Positions 1-9,895 of a stretch of 16,018 nucleotides of DNA are shown in pieces (position 1 is the stretch's first letter; each line of letters opens with the position of its first letter). Position numbers and translations under genes: made by a program. Below the pieces are notes generated by a model. It was given only the letters and a program-made list of their open reading frames with translations. It ran no database searches and was not told the DNA's origin. The stretch is from Spirochaetota bacterium (GTDB lineage: Bacteria; Spirochaetota; UBA4802; UB4802): NCBI GenBank assembly GCA_029548025.1, contig JAKPOE010000205.1, positions 1 through 16,018 of the forward strand, read 5' to 3'.

Positions 1-4
1 GTAA

Positions 5-1906
<1,902 letters not shown>

Positions 1907-1962
1907 CCATAACTATCGAGCATTATGCAGAAATCTTTTCAAATAATAGGTAAATAGTTAAC

Positions 1963-4401
1963 ATGAAGGAAGATGTAAAAAAAGACAAAAAAGTGGTAAA
2001 TATAGAGATTGAAGAATCAATGAAACGCTCATATCTTGATTATGCCATGAGCGTCATTGTTGGACGAGCACTGCCGGATGTTCGTGATGGCCTGAAACCT
2101 GTACACCGGCGTATCTTACATGCAATGAATGAGCGTGCATGGCGCAGTGACAGACCATATGTAAAATCAGCAAAGATAGTAGGGGAAGTTATTGGTAATT
2201 ATCATCCCCATGGTGATGCCGCAGTGTATGATACGCTTGTTAGAATGGCACAGGATTTTTCGATGAGATTACCACTCATTGATGGTCAGGGTAATTTTGG
2301 TTCTGTAGATGGAGATCCTCCGGCAGCATATCGTTATACAGAGGCTCGTCTTTCACCGATTGCTCAGGAGTTGCTGAAAGATATTGATAAAGATACTGTT
2401 GATTTTGTATCAAATTTTGATGAAACCCGCAAAGAGCCTGTAGTACTTCCTTCTGCTTTTCCCAATTTGCTGGTTAATGGTTCTTCAGGTATTGCCGTTG
2501 GTATGGCAACCAATATTCCTCCACACAATTTAGGCGAAATAATAGATGCAATTGTGTTTATGATTGATACGCCTGATGCAACAGTTAAGCAACTTATGAA
2601 ATTTGTTAAGGGACCTGATTTCCCTACCGGAGCTACCATTGTTGGTTCAGAAGAAATGGTGAAAGCGTATGCTAAAGGAAAGGGAAGTGTAATAATTAGA
2701 GCCAAACTGCATATTGAAGAACAAAAAAATAAGTCACTGATTGTTGTAACAGAATTACCCTATCAGGTGAACAAAGCAGCTCTTATTGCAAAAATAGCTG
2801 AATTGGTAAATAATAAGGTAATTGAAGGTATCAATGAACTGCGGGATGAGTCGGATCGGAAAGGATTACGCATTGTCATAGGATGTCGCAAGGATGCAGT
2901 AACAAACATTATCATCAATCAACTCTATAAACATACACAGTTACAGACATCCTTTGGGATTAACCTCCTGGCTCTTGTTAATAATCAGCCAAAACTGCTG
3001 GATTTAAAAGGATTGATATTCCATTATATCAATCACCGAAAGATTGTTGTAACACGACGCACCCAGTATGATCTGGCAAAGGCAAGGGAGCGGGCACATA
3101 TATTAGAAGGTTTAAAAATAGCTTTAGACAATATTGATGAAGTGATTGCGATTATTAGAAGATCAAAAACGGTTGAAGAAGCGAATGACCATCTTATAAA
3201 ACGGTTTAAATTATCGGAGATACAGTCTAAAGCTATTTTAGAAATGCGGTTACAGAGGCTAACCAGCCTGGAGGTAAAAAAGGTCGTAGATGAATTAAAA
3301 GAATTACATATTTTAATAGAAGAACTATCTGCTATTTTAAAAAGTGAAAAGAAGATATATGCAATCGTAAAAGAGGAATTGCTGACTATTAAAGCTAAAT
3401 ATAATGACAGCAGGCGTACGGAGATAATCTTTGAAGATACATCGGTAAGTTTTGATGCTGAGGACCTGATCGCTGAAGAAGACATGGTCATAACCATCAC
3501 GAATGATGGTTTTATTCGAAGGCTATCAGCGGATACGTTTAAAAAACAGGGGCGTGGGGGGAAAGGTGTCATAGGCATGTCCTCTAGAAAAGAAGATTTT
3601 ATCTCTATGATGACTATCGCCTCAACCCATGATATGCTATTGTTATTTTCCAATAAGGGTAAGATATTTGGGATGAAGGTTTATGAAATACCTATTGCTT
3701 CTAAAAATAACCGTGGTAAATCATTGAAAGGTATTATTAATTTAGCTTCAGGAGAGATAATTACAGCAATGTGTTCAGTGGATGATTTTAGCCAGAACTT
3801 TTTATGCATGGTAACCAGAAATGGTATTATGAAAAAGACAGCATTGGAAGAATTTAGTAATGTAAAAAAGGGTGGCATTATAGCTATTAATCTTCATAAG
3901 GATGACGAGCTGGTTGACGTTAAAGTTGTAAAAGGCTCAGATGATGTTGTTATTGCTACAAGAAAAGGTCTTCTGTTACGTACAAATATTGCCAAGATGC
4001 GTGCCATGGGAAGAAATTCCGCTGGTATCATTGGTATGCGTGTTGGAACTGATGACCAGATTATTGCAATGGATGTTGTAAAACAAAACTCTGACCTGTG
4101 TGTTGTCACCTCACGGGGGTATGGTAAAAAAACACAGTATGCCCTTTTTGCGACCAAAGGAAGAGGTGGCAAAGGTATGGCATATATGAAGATACATGAT
4201 AAGAATGGATATGCTGTTGGAGTAAGGTCAGTGTATCCTGAGGATGAAGTAATAATAGCTTCGAAGAAAGGTATGACGATACGGTTAAAAGCTAAGGATA
4301 TATCATACCAGGGAAGAGCTGCTGCTGGTGTTATATTGGTGCAGTTAGATGGTGATGATGAAGTAACGGATTTTGCTGTTTTATATGAAGTTAAAGAATA
4401 A
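1963..4401 (+). CDS. gyrA: DNA gyrase subunit A
   Basis: This is the DNA breakage-reunion subunit of gyrase. The catalytic tyrosine is Tyr125 in the AAYRYTEARL motif, preceded by Arg124. The quinolone-determining region runs from about residue 81 (HPHGDAAVYD) to the tyrosine. Ala86 replaces the Ser83 of E. coli, while Asp90 keeps the acidic partner of Asp87. The C-terminal beta-pinwheel begins near residue 500 and contains the GyrA box QGRGGKG at 529-535, with degenerate copies later (for example KGRGGKG). The box separates gyrase from topoisomerase IV ParC. Length (812 residues) is usual. The ATG is preceded only by a weak AGG about 13 bases upstream, so translation may depend partly on transcription with gyrB. 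A hairpin lies 26 bases after the stop. Confidence 0.98.
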   Translation: MKEDVKKDKKVVNIEIEESMKRSYLDYAMSVIVGRALPDVRDGLKPVHRRILHAMNERAWRSDRPYVKSAKIVGEVIGNYHPHGDAAVYDTLVRMAQDFSMRLPLIDGQGNFGSVDGDPPAAYRYTEARLSPIAQELLKDIDKDTVDFVSNFDETRKEPVVLPSAFPNLLVNGSSGIAVGMATNIPPHNLGEIIDAIVFMIDTPDATVKQLMKFVKGPDFPTGATIVGSEEMVKAYAKGKGSVIIRAKLHIEEQKNKSLIVVTELPYQVNKAALIAKIAELVNNKVIEGINELRDESDRKGLRIVIGCRKDAVTNIIINQLYKHTQLQTSFGINLLALVNNQPKLLDLKGLIFHYINHRKIVVTRRTQYDLAKARERAHILEGLKIALDNIDEVIAIIRRSKTVEEANDHLIKRFKLSEIQSKAILEMRLQRLTSLEVKKVVDELKELHILIEELSAILKSEKKIYAIVKEELLTIKAKYNDSRRTEIIFEDTSVSFDAEDLIAEEDMVITITNDGFIRRLSADTFKKQGRGGKGVIGMSSRKEDFISMMTIASTHDMLLLFSNKGKIFGMKVYEIPIASKNNRGKSLKGIINLASGEIITAMCSVDDFSQNFLCMVTRNGIMKKTALEEFSNVKKGGIIAINLHKDDELVDVKVVKGSDDVVIATRKGLLLRTNIAKMRAMGRNSAGIIGMRVGTDDQIIAMDVVKQNSDLCVVTSRGYGKKTQYALFATKGRGGKGMAYMKIHDKNGYAVGVRSVYPEDEVIIASKKGMTIRLKAKDISYQGRAAAGVILVQLDGDDEVTDFAVLYEVKE

Positions 4402-4426
4402 TACAAAGAAATTAGTAACAATAATA

Positions 4427-4457
4427 GTTATCCTGCTGCAGGGAGTAGCAGGATAAC
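4427..4457. terminator. Hairpin between convergent gyrA and SPOR gene, likely bidirectional terminator
   Basis: GTTATCCTGCT at 4427-4437 pairs perfectly with AGCAGGATAAC at 4447-4457, giving an 11-bp stem with a 9-base loop. On the plus strand it is followed by AAAATTATTCTTTT. On the minus strand it starts four bases after the SPOR-gene stop and is followed by TATTATTGTT. Neither U-tract is ideal, but the position exactly between two convergent stop codons supports a two-way terminator. Confidence 0.7.
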
Positions 4458-4461
4458 AAAA

Positions 4462-5244
4462 TTATTCTTTTACAATATAGCTTTCTTTGTACTTATCGAT
4501 TGATTGAATTTCCTGTAACATACCTATTGCTTTATCTTCTTTTAGAATCGGTCCAATTTTTACGCGATAGTATGTTTTACCCGAAATATCTGCTTTATCA
4601 ACAAAGGCATCATAGTTCATTGAGTGTAAATATTTTGCTTCTTTTTGAGCTTTGAATATTGTGTTATATGATGCTACCTGAATAGACCATGAACGGTGTG
4701 CTTTGTTTTTACTAGGAATTTCTTCAGTTTGAGCCACTTCAACGATTTGCTTTTTCTTTACGGTCTTTTTTGTTGTAGCGGTATTTTTTTTGGATGTGGT
4801 TTTAACAGGTGTGGTTTTCTTCATTTCTTTTTGTTCAATTATCTGAGTTGAAAGAATATCATTGTTGGCTAACGAAAAGCCTGGGTTAGCTTCTTTATTA
4901 GTGACGTTTTCTGTGTATGTTTTTGGTTCTTCAACCCTGGGCAGAGTATCGGTGAGGCTGTCAGGAGCATTATCAAGTGTTGAAAAATCGGGATTTTGTG
5001 GTGAAGTTCCTAAATCGATTCCTTTATCAAGCTGTGCAAGTGTATCATTGGGTATATCAGGAGATACCAGTGCAGTGTTAGAAACGACTTTGTTTTCGCT
5101 AAAGTTCATACCTAATAGAAAAGTAGTAACAACAATACCAATGATAACAGCACAAATCAAGATTATTCGCGGGATATCCAGATGCAGAAGGAAAACATTT
5201 TTTTCCTTTGCTACTGGTTTTTCATTGAAATCAAAATTTTCCAT
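4462..5244 (-). CDS. SPOR-domain membrane protein
   Basis: The 260-residue protein has a short cytoplasmic N-terminus, one hydrophobic membrane segment at about residues 26-46, and a long polar linker. The linker includes a Lys/Thr-rich tract at about 141-165. A C-terminal SPOR domain spans about 184-258, with the typical pattern WSIQVASYNT...A...YLHSMNYDAFV...YYRVKIGPI. SPOR domains bind denuded glycan strands of peptidoglycan, usually at division sites, so an envelope or cell-division role is inferred (compare FtsN and DamX). The order of membrane segment, linker and SPOR is typical. The start lies inside the 3' end of coaE with a 34-base overlap, indicating translational coupling; upstream the mRNA reads AGGTTGAAGAATT, a modest ribosome site. 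It is the last gene of the Maf-coaE-SPOR unit. I cannot assign it to a named division protein. Confidence 0.85.
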   Translation of the reverse strand: MENFDFNEKPVAKEKNVFLLHLDIPRIILICAVIIGIVVTTFLLGMNFSENKVVSNTALVSPDIPNDTLAQLDKGIDLGTSPQNPDFSTLDNAPDSLTDTLPRVEEPKTYTENVTNKEANPGFSLANNDILSTQIIEQKEMKKTTPVKTTSKKNTATTKKTVKKKQIVEVAQTEEIPSKNKAHRSWSIQVASYNTIFKAQKEAKYLHSMNYDAFVDKADISGKTYYRVKIGPILKEDKAIGMLQEIQSIDKYKESYIVKE

Positions 5245-5801
5245 AATTCTTCAACCTGCTTTTTAGTATTTTCTAATGATTTGGAATTATCTATGATATA
5301 ATCGGCTAATTTCATTTTTTCATTAAGTGAAATTTGATGCTGCAATCGCTCGTTGATCTCTCTTTCAGTAATACCATCACGCATCTGTCCCCGCTTTACA
5401 ACCTGTTGTTGATTGGCTATAACCACTATAGTTTTATCCATATAGGTATAAAATTCAGTTTCAAAAAGGAGCGGGGTATTGACCATGTAGATGGTTGAAT
5501 GATTGGATGTTCTTTGCAGTACTTCACAGAGTATTGCTGGATGAGTAATAGCATTGAGTGCATTGACCTTGTTCGCATCGTTAAATACCATATTGGCTAC
5601 ATAGCGTCGATTGAGCGTTCCATCAGGGTTGAGAATGTCCCTGCCAAATGTAGCAACTAAAGAATCCAGAACAGGGCTTGGCGGGGTAACAATTTCTCGT
5701 GCAATGATATCAGTATCAATAACTGTCGCTCCTAACTGTTCAAACATGGAGCAAACAGTGCCTTTCCCTGAAGCGTAGATACCAGTAACCCCAATCCGCA
5801 T
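5211..5801 (-). CDS. coaE: Dephospho-CoA kinase
   Basis: This enzyme phosphorylates the 3' hydroxyl of dephospho-CoA with ATP, the last step of coenzyme A synthesis in the cytoplasm. Family marks are the N-terminal P-loop (residues 4-16), DTDIIAR, the RRYVANMVF segment, the NTPLLFET motif, and the C-terminal segment with Arg, Gln, EKMKLADYIIDN. The length of 196 residues is normal. The P-loop is unusual: it reads TGIYASGKGT, where most CoaE proteins have a GGIGSGKST-like loop. The residue after the P-loop lysine is therefore Gly followed by Thr, as in adenylate kinases, and catalysis may use the next Thr. The start follows AGAGGTAATACT, a good ribosome site placed in the end of the upstream gene; only four bases separate the two genes. 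The downstream SPOR gene overlaps it. Confidence 0.93.
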   Translation of the reverse strand: MRIGVTGIYASGKGTVCSMFEQLGATVIDTDIIAREIVTPPSPVLDSLVATFGRDILNPDGTLNRRYVANMVFNDANKVNALNAITHPAILCEVLQRTSNHSTIYMVNTPLLFETEFYTYMDKTIVVIANQQQVVKRGQMRDGITEREINERLQHQISLNEKMKLADYIIDNSKSLENTKKQVEELWKILISMKNQ

Positions 5802-5805
5802 AGTA

Positions 5806-7308
5806 TTACCTCTTTTGTAGTAAAAGTTTCAATAATAGTTTTAATTGCGAAGCATAACTATCGCCTACCTTAGAAGCTTTCATCAGCTCATTAAAAATGC
5901 TATCATTGTATAAATATGAATATAGCCGCTCCCAATGAATATCCATGGGCTGTTTCAAAGCCTGCGGCGATAGTTTTTTATGATAGTGCATGATTGCTGG
6001 CAAGGTAAAGAAATCTTCTGTAGATAGTGGTACAGCATTTTTCAATTGAAGCCCTGAAACATTGATCTGGTAGGTAATGGTATTGTAGATAAGTGCATCG
6101 ATTGTGTTGCGATACTGGATAAATACCTTCCTTGAATATCGCTGCTCAACAAGCGTACCTTTTGATGCCTGGAAGATATACTGCATATTGCTTGTTTCAA
6201 TTGGGGATAACCGGGTATGAGCTGCTGCATAGCGATAGTGATATTCTGTGGAGCGTACATAGGTTATGAAATGAGGGAATGAAAAATCAGCACCCGCTAT
6301 GCCAATAGGAGAAAATCCAGAAAATTGCGCAAAGGATACAGCGTCACCAAGGACAGTGCCAGTTCTACTATCGATTGAACCAATGGTTGCAGGGAAAACC
6401 TGTTCAATAAGCTGACACAATGGATGACTGTTCAGTGATACAATAACCGGCGATGAAAAAACGGCAGGATGAGCCGTCAGCATTGCAACAATGATAGCGT
6501 GGTGGTGTACCCCAAAAAGGTGAGCATAAACGATTGGTTGGGGGTCTATCGTAATAATATAATCTGGTTCAATACTATAGGATGATAACACTTTAACGGC
6601 TGAATCCACGCTAATGATATATACCTTGTTTTGATTTTTATATAATAAAGGCAGGCTTTCCTCTAAGGATGGTCCTGGAGCAACAATGATACAGGGAATA
6701 TTGTGATACATGTTGTTACACTGTATCACCGGGTAACATGTGGGCAATGGGGGTATATTCATGATAGCGTTTTTACAATAGCGAGCTGCAAAATAGTTTG
6801 TTGTCAGTTGATTGGATAGGGATTTTTGTATGATTTGCTGGACTATATTTTTAATGGATGCAAAAGCAGATGGGAATGCAGCAAACGACGCCTGGTGGTC
6901 AATAACCTGTATCCCTTTGCTGCAATTGATTGAAAGCAGTTTGTATAGCTGCTCAGGCATCAATGGATCAATGATGATGGTTTCAATTGCAGGATTTTGT
7001 AGCAGCAAATGTATATGTTCAGGTATACAGGCATTTGTAAGGTAGTTGTTTATATCAATGCATATAATGTGGGTAAAGCTATGGATTATCTCAGTTAAAT
7101 ATGCTAAATGGTACCCCAGCCCAATACCTAAAATTATTAAAACATCATATTTTTCAGGATTGACAATATCCTTTAAATATGATGCTTCTCTGGTAGGATA
7201 ATATTTACTGTGTATATACTTAGTATTGCCATCTTCACCGATAACACGCAGTGTATGGAAATTTTCTTTTGCTTGTTCCAAAAAATATTCTATGTTGTAC
7301 ATAGTCAT
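5806..7308 (-). CDS. Maf/DUF115-family protein (6-hydroxymethylpterin diphosphokinase MptE-like fold), probable glycosylation factor
   Basis: The 500-residue protein has the two-part architecture of motility-associated (Maf) proteins. A Rossmann-like N-terminal region contains ILGIGLGYHLAYL (about 59-71) with ICIDIN following. The central DUF115 domain carries IIVAPGPSLEESLP (about 207-220), SVDSAVKVL...IEPDYIITIDPQ (233-257) and GSIDSRTGTVLGDAVSFA followed by GIAGADFSF (310-344). Family members in Helicobacter and Campylobacter add nonulosonic acids to flagellins, and DUF115 proteins are frequent in spirochaetes. A flagellin or surface glycosyltransferase role is thus an inference. No signal peptide or membrane segment is seen. 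The ATG at 7308 is chosen; another lies two codons downstream and neither has a strong ribosome site. It heads the operon and has a clear promoter upstream. Confidence 0.82.
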   Translation of the reverse strand: MTMYNIEYFLEQAKENFHTLRVIGEDGNTKYIHSKYYPTREASYLKDIVNPEKYDVLIILGIGLGYHLAYLTEIIHSFTHIICIDINNYLTNACIPEHIHLLLQNPAIETIIIDPLMPEQLYKLLSINCSKGIQVIDHQASFAAFPSAFASIKNIVQQIIQKSLSNQLTTNYFAARYCKNAIMNIPPLPTCYPVIQCNNMYHNIPCIIVAPGPSLEESLPLLYKNQNKVYIISVDSAVKVLSSYSIEPDYIITIDPQPIVYAHLFGVHHHAIIVAMLTAHPAVFSSPVIVSLNSHPLCQLIEQVFPATIGSIDSRTGTVLGDAVSFAQFSGFSPIGIAGADFSFPHFITYVRSTEYHYRYAAAHTRLSPIETSNMQYIFQASKGTLVEQRYSRKVFIQYRNTIDALIYNTITYQINVSGLQLKNAVPLSTEDFFTLPAIMHYHKKLSPQALKQPMDIHWERLYSYLYNDSIFNELMKASKVGDSYASQLKLLLKLLLQKR

Positions 7309-7333
7309 TGTTCATAGCATGGAAATGCAGTTA

Positions 7334-7363
7334 ATTTTAAACAGATGACCTGTTTTATGTCAA
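7334..7363 (-). promoter_or_regulatory. Promoter of the Maf-coaE-SPOR operon
   Basis: On the minus strand TTGACA (7358-7363) is a perfect -35 box. It is followed after 18 bases by TAAAAT (7334-7339), a five-of-six -10 box. Transcription would begin near 7327, leaving a leader of roughly 20 bases before the ATG at 7308. No competing promoter of this quality is seen for the divergent amidohydrolase gene. Confidence 0.7.
7339..7355. promoter_or_regulatory. Palindrome between -35 and -10, candidate operator
   Basis: AAACAG-N5-CTGTTT is a perfect inverted repeat with 6-base arms. It lies in the spacer of the Maf-operon promoter and just upstream of the divergent amidohydrolase gene. A repressor bound here would block the minus-strand promoter directly. 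No matching regulator gene is in the window, and the arms are short, so chance remains possible. Confidence 0.4.
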
Positions 7364-7382
7364 TACATTATAGGATAGCACA

Positions 7383-8204
7383 ATGATTATAGATAGTCAT
7401 GCTCATATCTTTACTGATGATATGATTGTGCATAAAGATCGCTACTGTGATGATAAACAGTTTGCGTTGCTCTACTATGGGAAAGCAAAAATTGCCAATG
7501 ATGCCCTATTGATTGATAGCATGCAAAACAATGGTGTTGATGCATCAGTTGCGCTGGGATTTACATGGCAAAGAAATGACTATGCACAGCGCCACAATGA
7601 ATATATGGCTATGGTACAGGAACGACATAAGGGTAAAGTATATGCATTTGGGGCGATAGCTCTGGATACTGATATGTATCAGCAAATAAAAAATATTAAA
7701 CAGATGGGATTATATGGTATTGGCGAGGTTGCTTTTTATGTTAATGGATTTACTGAAGAAGAGGAAACCATAGTAAGTAACATCCTTGCAATAGCAGGGG
7801 ATATGGAATTACCTGTATGCCTGCATGTCAATGAACCTGTTGGACATATCTATACCGGTAAGTATACTACCGATATGCAGCGCTTATATGCACTCCTGTC
7901 ACAGTATACAAACACAACGGTCATCTGTTCACATTGGGGTGGAGGGCTACTATTTTATGAATTGATGCCTGAGGTAAAAAAATCTTTGCAGCATGTCTAC
8001 TATGATAGCGCTGCATCACCCTTTCTTTATAGTGATACTATTTATTCGATAGCCATTACAATATGTGGAAAAGAGAAAATACTTTTTGGTAGCGATTTTC
8101 CCCTCCTTGATTATTCACGATACAACAATAGCATACAATTGCTTGGCGAAAATGCACAATGGATTGCTGATCAAAACGTGAAAAAATTGTTGAGACTTTT
8201 ATAG
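7383..8204 (+). CDS. Metal-dependent hydrolase of the amidohydrolase_2 family
   Basis: The 273-residue protein begins with the metal-binding HxH motif (His6 and His8 in DSHAHIF). It has further likely metal or catalytic positions at Glu115 (GIGEV), His148 (CLHVNEP), His184 (CSHWGGG) and Asp238 (LFGSDFP). This order and the closing GSDFP motif fit the TIM-barrel amidohydrolase_2 family (PF04909), whose members hydrolyse or decarboxylate small carbon-ring or amide substrates in the cytoplasm. The substrate cannot be told from the sequence. TatD-type DNase is a less likely alternative because its signature spacing is not matched. The start has AGGA seven bases upstream. The stop codon abuts the stop of the convergent lipoprotein gene, with no intergenic base. 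Confidence 0.82.
   Translation: MIIDSHAHIFTDDMIVHKDRYCDDKQFALLYYGKAKIANDALLIDSMQNNGVDASVALGFTWQRNDYAQRHNEYMAMVQERHKGKVYAFGAIALDTDMYQQIKNIKQMGLYGIGEVAFYVNGFTEEEETIVSNILAIAGDMELPVCLHVNEPVGHIYTGKYTTDMQRLYALLSQYTNTTVICSHWGGGLLFYELMPEVKKSLQHVYYDSAASPFLYSDTIYSIAITICGKEKILFGSDFPLLDYSRYNNSIQLLGENAQWIADQNVKKLLRLL
7650..7665 (+). repeat. 16-base repeat shared with the DnaJ-like gene
   Basis: GGGGCGATAGCTCTGG here is found identically on the minus strand at 10118-10133. In both places it is read in the same frame and encodes Gly-Ala-Ile-Ala-Leu, in the amidohydrolase and the DnaJ-like protein respectively. It contains the overrepresented octamer GGCGATAG. Chance identity of this length within 16 kb is possible but not common. 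Confidence 0.6.
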
Positions 8205-8471
8205 CTATTGTTTCATAATATTGAGACGCTCTTTCCCAACATCAGCTTTTAATTGGGGATCGCTTTCAACTTTTTTTTCATATTCTTCATATTCTTTCAG
8301 GGAAAGATTGTATTTTGCAACGATTGATTCTTTTGTTGCAGGTTGCATATCACTTTCAAGCATTTCATTTTGAATGGTCACAAAAAGTTTTGGAGTAATA
8401 GTTGATTTTTTACATGCAACAGGATAGAGTAAACTTAATATTACAAGAGCAATTACACAATGTTTTATCAT
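8205..8471 (-). CDS. Small putative lipoprotein
   Basis: This 88-residue protein has a typical type II signal sequence: a basic start (MIKH), a hydrophobic core, and a lipobox ending LYPVAC with Cys20 as the likely lipidated residue. Pro at -3 departs from the classic lipobox, but spirochaetal lipoboxes are often relaxed. The mature part of about 68 residues is highly charged and probably helical, with KEYEEYEKKVESDPQLK near its end. I do not recognise the family and assign no function. The ATG follows GGAGGG, the strongest ribosome site in the window although close at about four bases, and a good promoter stands upstream. Both facts argue that this short reading frame is a real expressed gene. 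Confidence 0.75.
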   Translation of the reverse strand: MIKHCVIALVILSLLYPVACKKSTITPKLFVTIQNEMLESDMQPATKESIVAKYNLSLKEYEEYEKKVESDPQLKADVGKERLNIMKQ

Positions 8472-8508
8472 AGACCCTCCATAAATATTTTTACGGCAAT
8501 GTTTGTGT

Positions 8509-8537
8509 AGTATAATAATAATTAATTATATAGTCAA
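8509..8537 (-). promoter_or_regulatory. Promoter of the small lipoprotein gene
   Basis: The minus strand reads TTGACT (8532-8537), a 17-base spacer, then TATACT (8509-8514). Each hexamer matches the sigma-70 consensus at five of six positions. Transcription would start near 8502, giving a leader of about 30 bases containing GGAGGG before the ATG at 8471. Confidence 0.72.
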
Positions 8538-8546
8538 GACATTATC

Positions 8547-8552
8547 TATAAT
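8547..8552 (+). promoter_or_regulatory. Possible -10 box for hisD
   Basis: TATAAT occurs on the plus strand 45 bases before the hisD ATG. No good -35 box sits at the right distance (TTAATT is 19 bases upstream), so this is a tentative promoter in a very AT-rich divergent region. Confidence 0.35.
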
Positions 8553-8596
8553 AATGAATGTAAAATAACACTAAACAAAGATTAAAAGAGGTATAT

Positions 8597-9895
8597 ATGT
8601 TACAGATTGAGAGGCTATCAGAGTTAACAAAGGATGATCTATATAAACTTTTTCAGCGCTTTGGTGCAGACTTTACATCAATTATGGTTAATACTGTAAT
8701 CCCCATTGTCCAGAGGGTGCGTGAAGAGGGTGAGAGGGCTGTGCTTGCATTTACCAAACAGTTTGATGGTGTTGCATTATCCTCTGTTTATGCTACAATT
8801 GAGGAAATTGCGCAATCATATGAAAAGACTGATACAAATGTTATCGACTCGTTTAAAAAGGCTATAGACAATATTAAAGAGTTTCATCTACATCAGAAAA
8901 GAGATTCTTTTTTATATACCCGTGATGATGGTATCACCCTGGGAATGCTTTACCAGCCTATCGACAGCGCTGCCATTTATGTTCCCGGTGGTAAAGCCTC
9001 ATATCCATCTTCAGTCTTAATGGGAGTTATTCCTGCACAGATTGCAGGGTGTAAAAATATTGAAATCATAACACCACCGGCTAACGACGGATCAATTCCT
9101 GCATATATTGGTGCGATGGCATATCTTTTAGGGATTACAACCATCATCAAATCAGGTGGGGCGCAGGGGATAGCCTTAGCTGCTTATGGCAGTGGAGCAA
9201 TACCAAAAGCTGATATAGTTGTTGGTCCGGGGAATATCTATGTGACGGCAGCAAAGGCTTATCTATTCAGTCAGGGCATTATTCAGATAGATTCCCTGGC
9301 AGGCCCAAGTGAGGTGCTTGTTATTGCTGATGATAGTGCTCAGCCAAAGTGGGTGGCATGGGATTTACTGTCGCAGGCTGAGCATGAAGAAATGGCCATT
9401 GCAATTTTGGTAACAACATCGGAAAGGCTGGCAAAACAAGTAATAGAATACCTCGATGAAGATTTGTCCTCCGGACGAGGAAGGAGTGAGATTAAGAGAA
9501 AAGCAATGCAGCATGCACGGATATTGCTTGTTTCATCGGTAGAAGAAGCAATAGATTTTTCCAATAACTATGCTCCTGAACATATGGAATTTATTGTAAA
9601 GAATCCCATGGACTATCTTACACAGATAAAGAATGTTGGTTCATTATTTTTAGGCGCCTATGCTCCTGTGGCAGTGGGCGATTACTATTCAGGAACCAAT
9701 CATGTTCTTCCAACAGGTGGGGCAGCTCGCTTTTCTTCAGGATTGGGCGTTGAAACCTTTATGCACCGTACATCATTTCAATATCTTACACCAGATGGAT
9801 TAAGGGATGCAGTACCCCATGTGTGTACCATGTCGCTGGTTGAAGGGTTTGATGATAAACATGGTGATTCACTTACTATCCGATTTAAGGGCTGA
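8597..9895 (+). CDS. hisD: Histidinol dehydrogenase
   Basis: HisD oxidises L-histidinol to L-histidine in two NAD-dependent steps, the last reactions of histidine synthesis in the cytoplasm. The zinc ligands are visible: Gln260 and His263 in LSQAEHEE, Asp362 in GDYYSGTNHVLPT, and His422 near the C-terminus. The catalytic pair Glu328-His329 lies in YAPEHMEF. The nucleotide-binding region has YVPGGKASYPSS (128-139), VVGPGNIYVTAAK (208-220) and GPSEVLVIAD (236-245). The length of 432 residues is standard and all key residues are present, so it should be active. The ATG follows AAAGAGG with five bases between. No other his gene is nearby, so it is an isolated member of the pathway here. Its last 11 bases overlap the convergent DnaJ-like gene. 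Confidence 0.97.
   Translation: MLQIERLSELTKDDLYKLFQRFGADFTSIMVNTVIPIVQRVREEGERAVLAFTKQFDGVALSSVYATIEEIAQSYEKTDTNVIDSFKKAIDNIKEFHLHQKRDSFLYTRDDGITLGMLYQPIDSAAIYVPGGKASYPSSVLMGVIPAQIAGCKNIEIITPPANDGSIPAYIGAMAYLLGITTIIKSGGAQGIALAAYGSGAIPKADIVVGPGNIYVTAAKAYLFSQGIIQIDSLAGPSEVLVIADDSAQPKWVAWDLLSQAEHEEMAIAILVTTSERLAKQVIEYLDEDLSSGRGRSEIKRKAMQHARILLVSSVEEAIDFSNNYAPEHMEFIVKNPMDYLTQIKNVGSLFLGAYAPVAVGDYYSGTNHVLPTGGAARFSSGLGVETFMHRTSFQYLTPDGLRDAVPHVCTMSLVEGFDDKHGDSLTIRFKG

Noticed and set aside
3033..3653. A 206-codon open frame antisense to gyrA
   Set aside because: It lies fully inside the conserved gyrA coding sequence in a shadow frame, has no ribosome site, and its translation is Ser/Ile-rich without family features.
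3894..4421. A 175-codon open frame antisense to the 3' end of gyrA
   Set aside because: It overlaps the GyrA C-terminal domain and spans the gyrA stop only because the region lacks opposite-strand stops; no motifs are seen.
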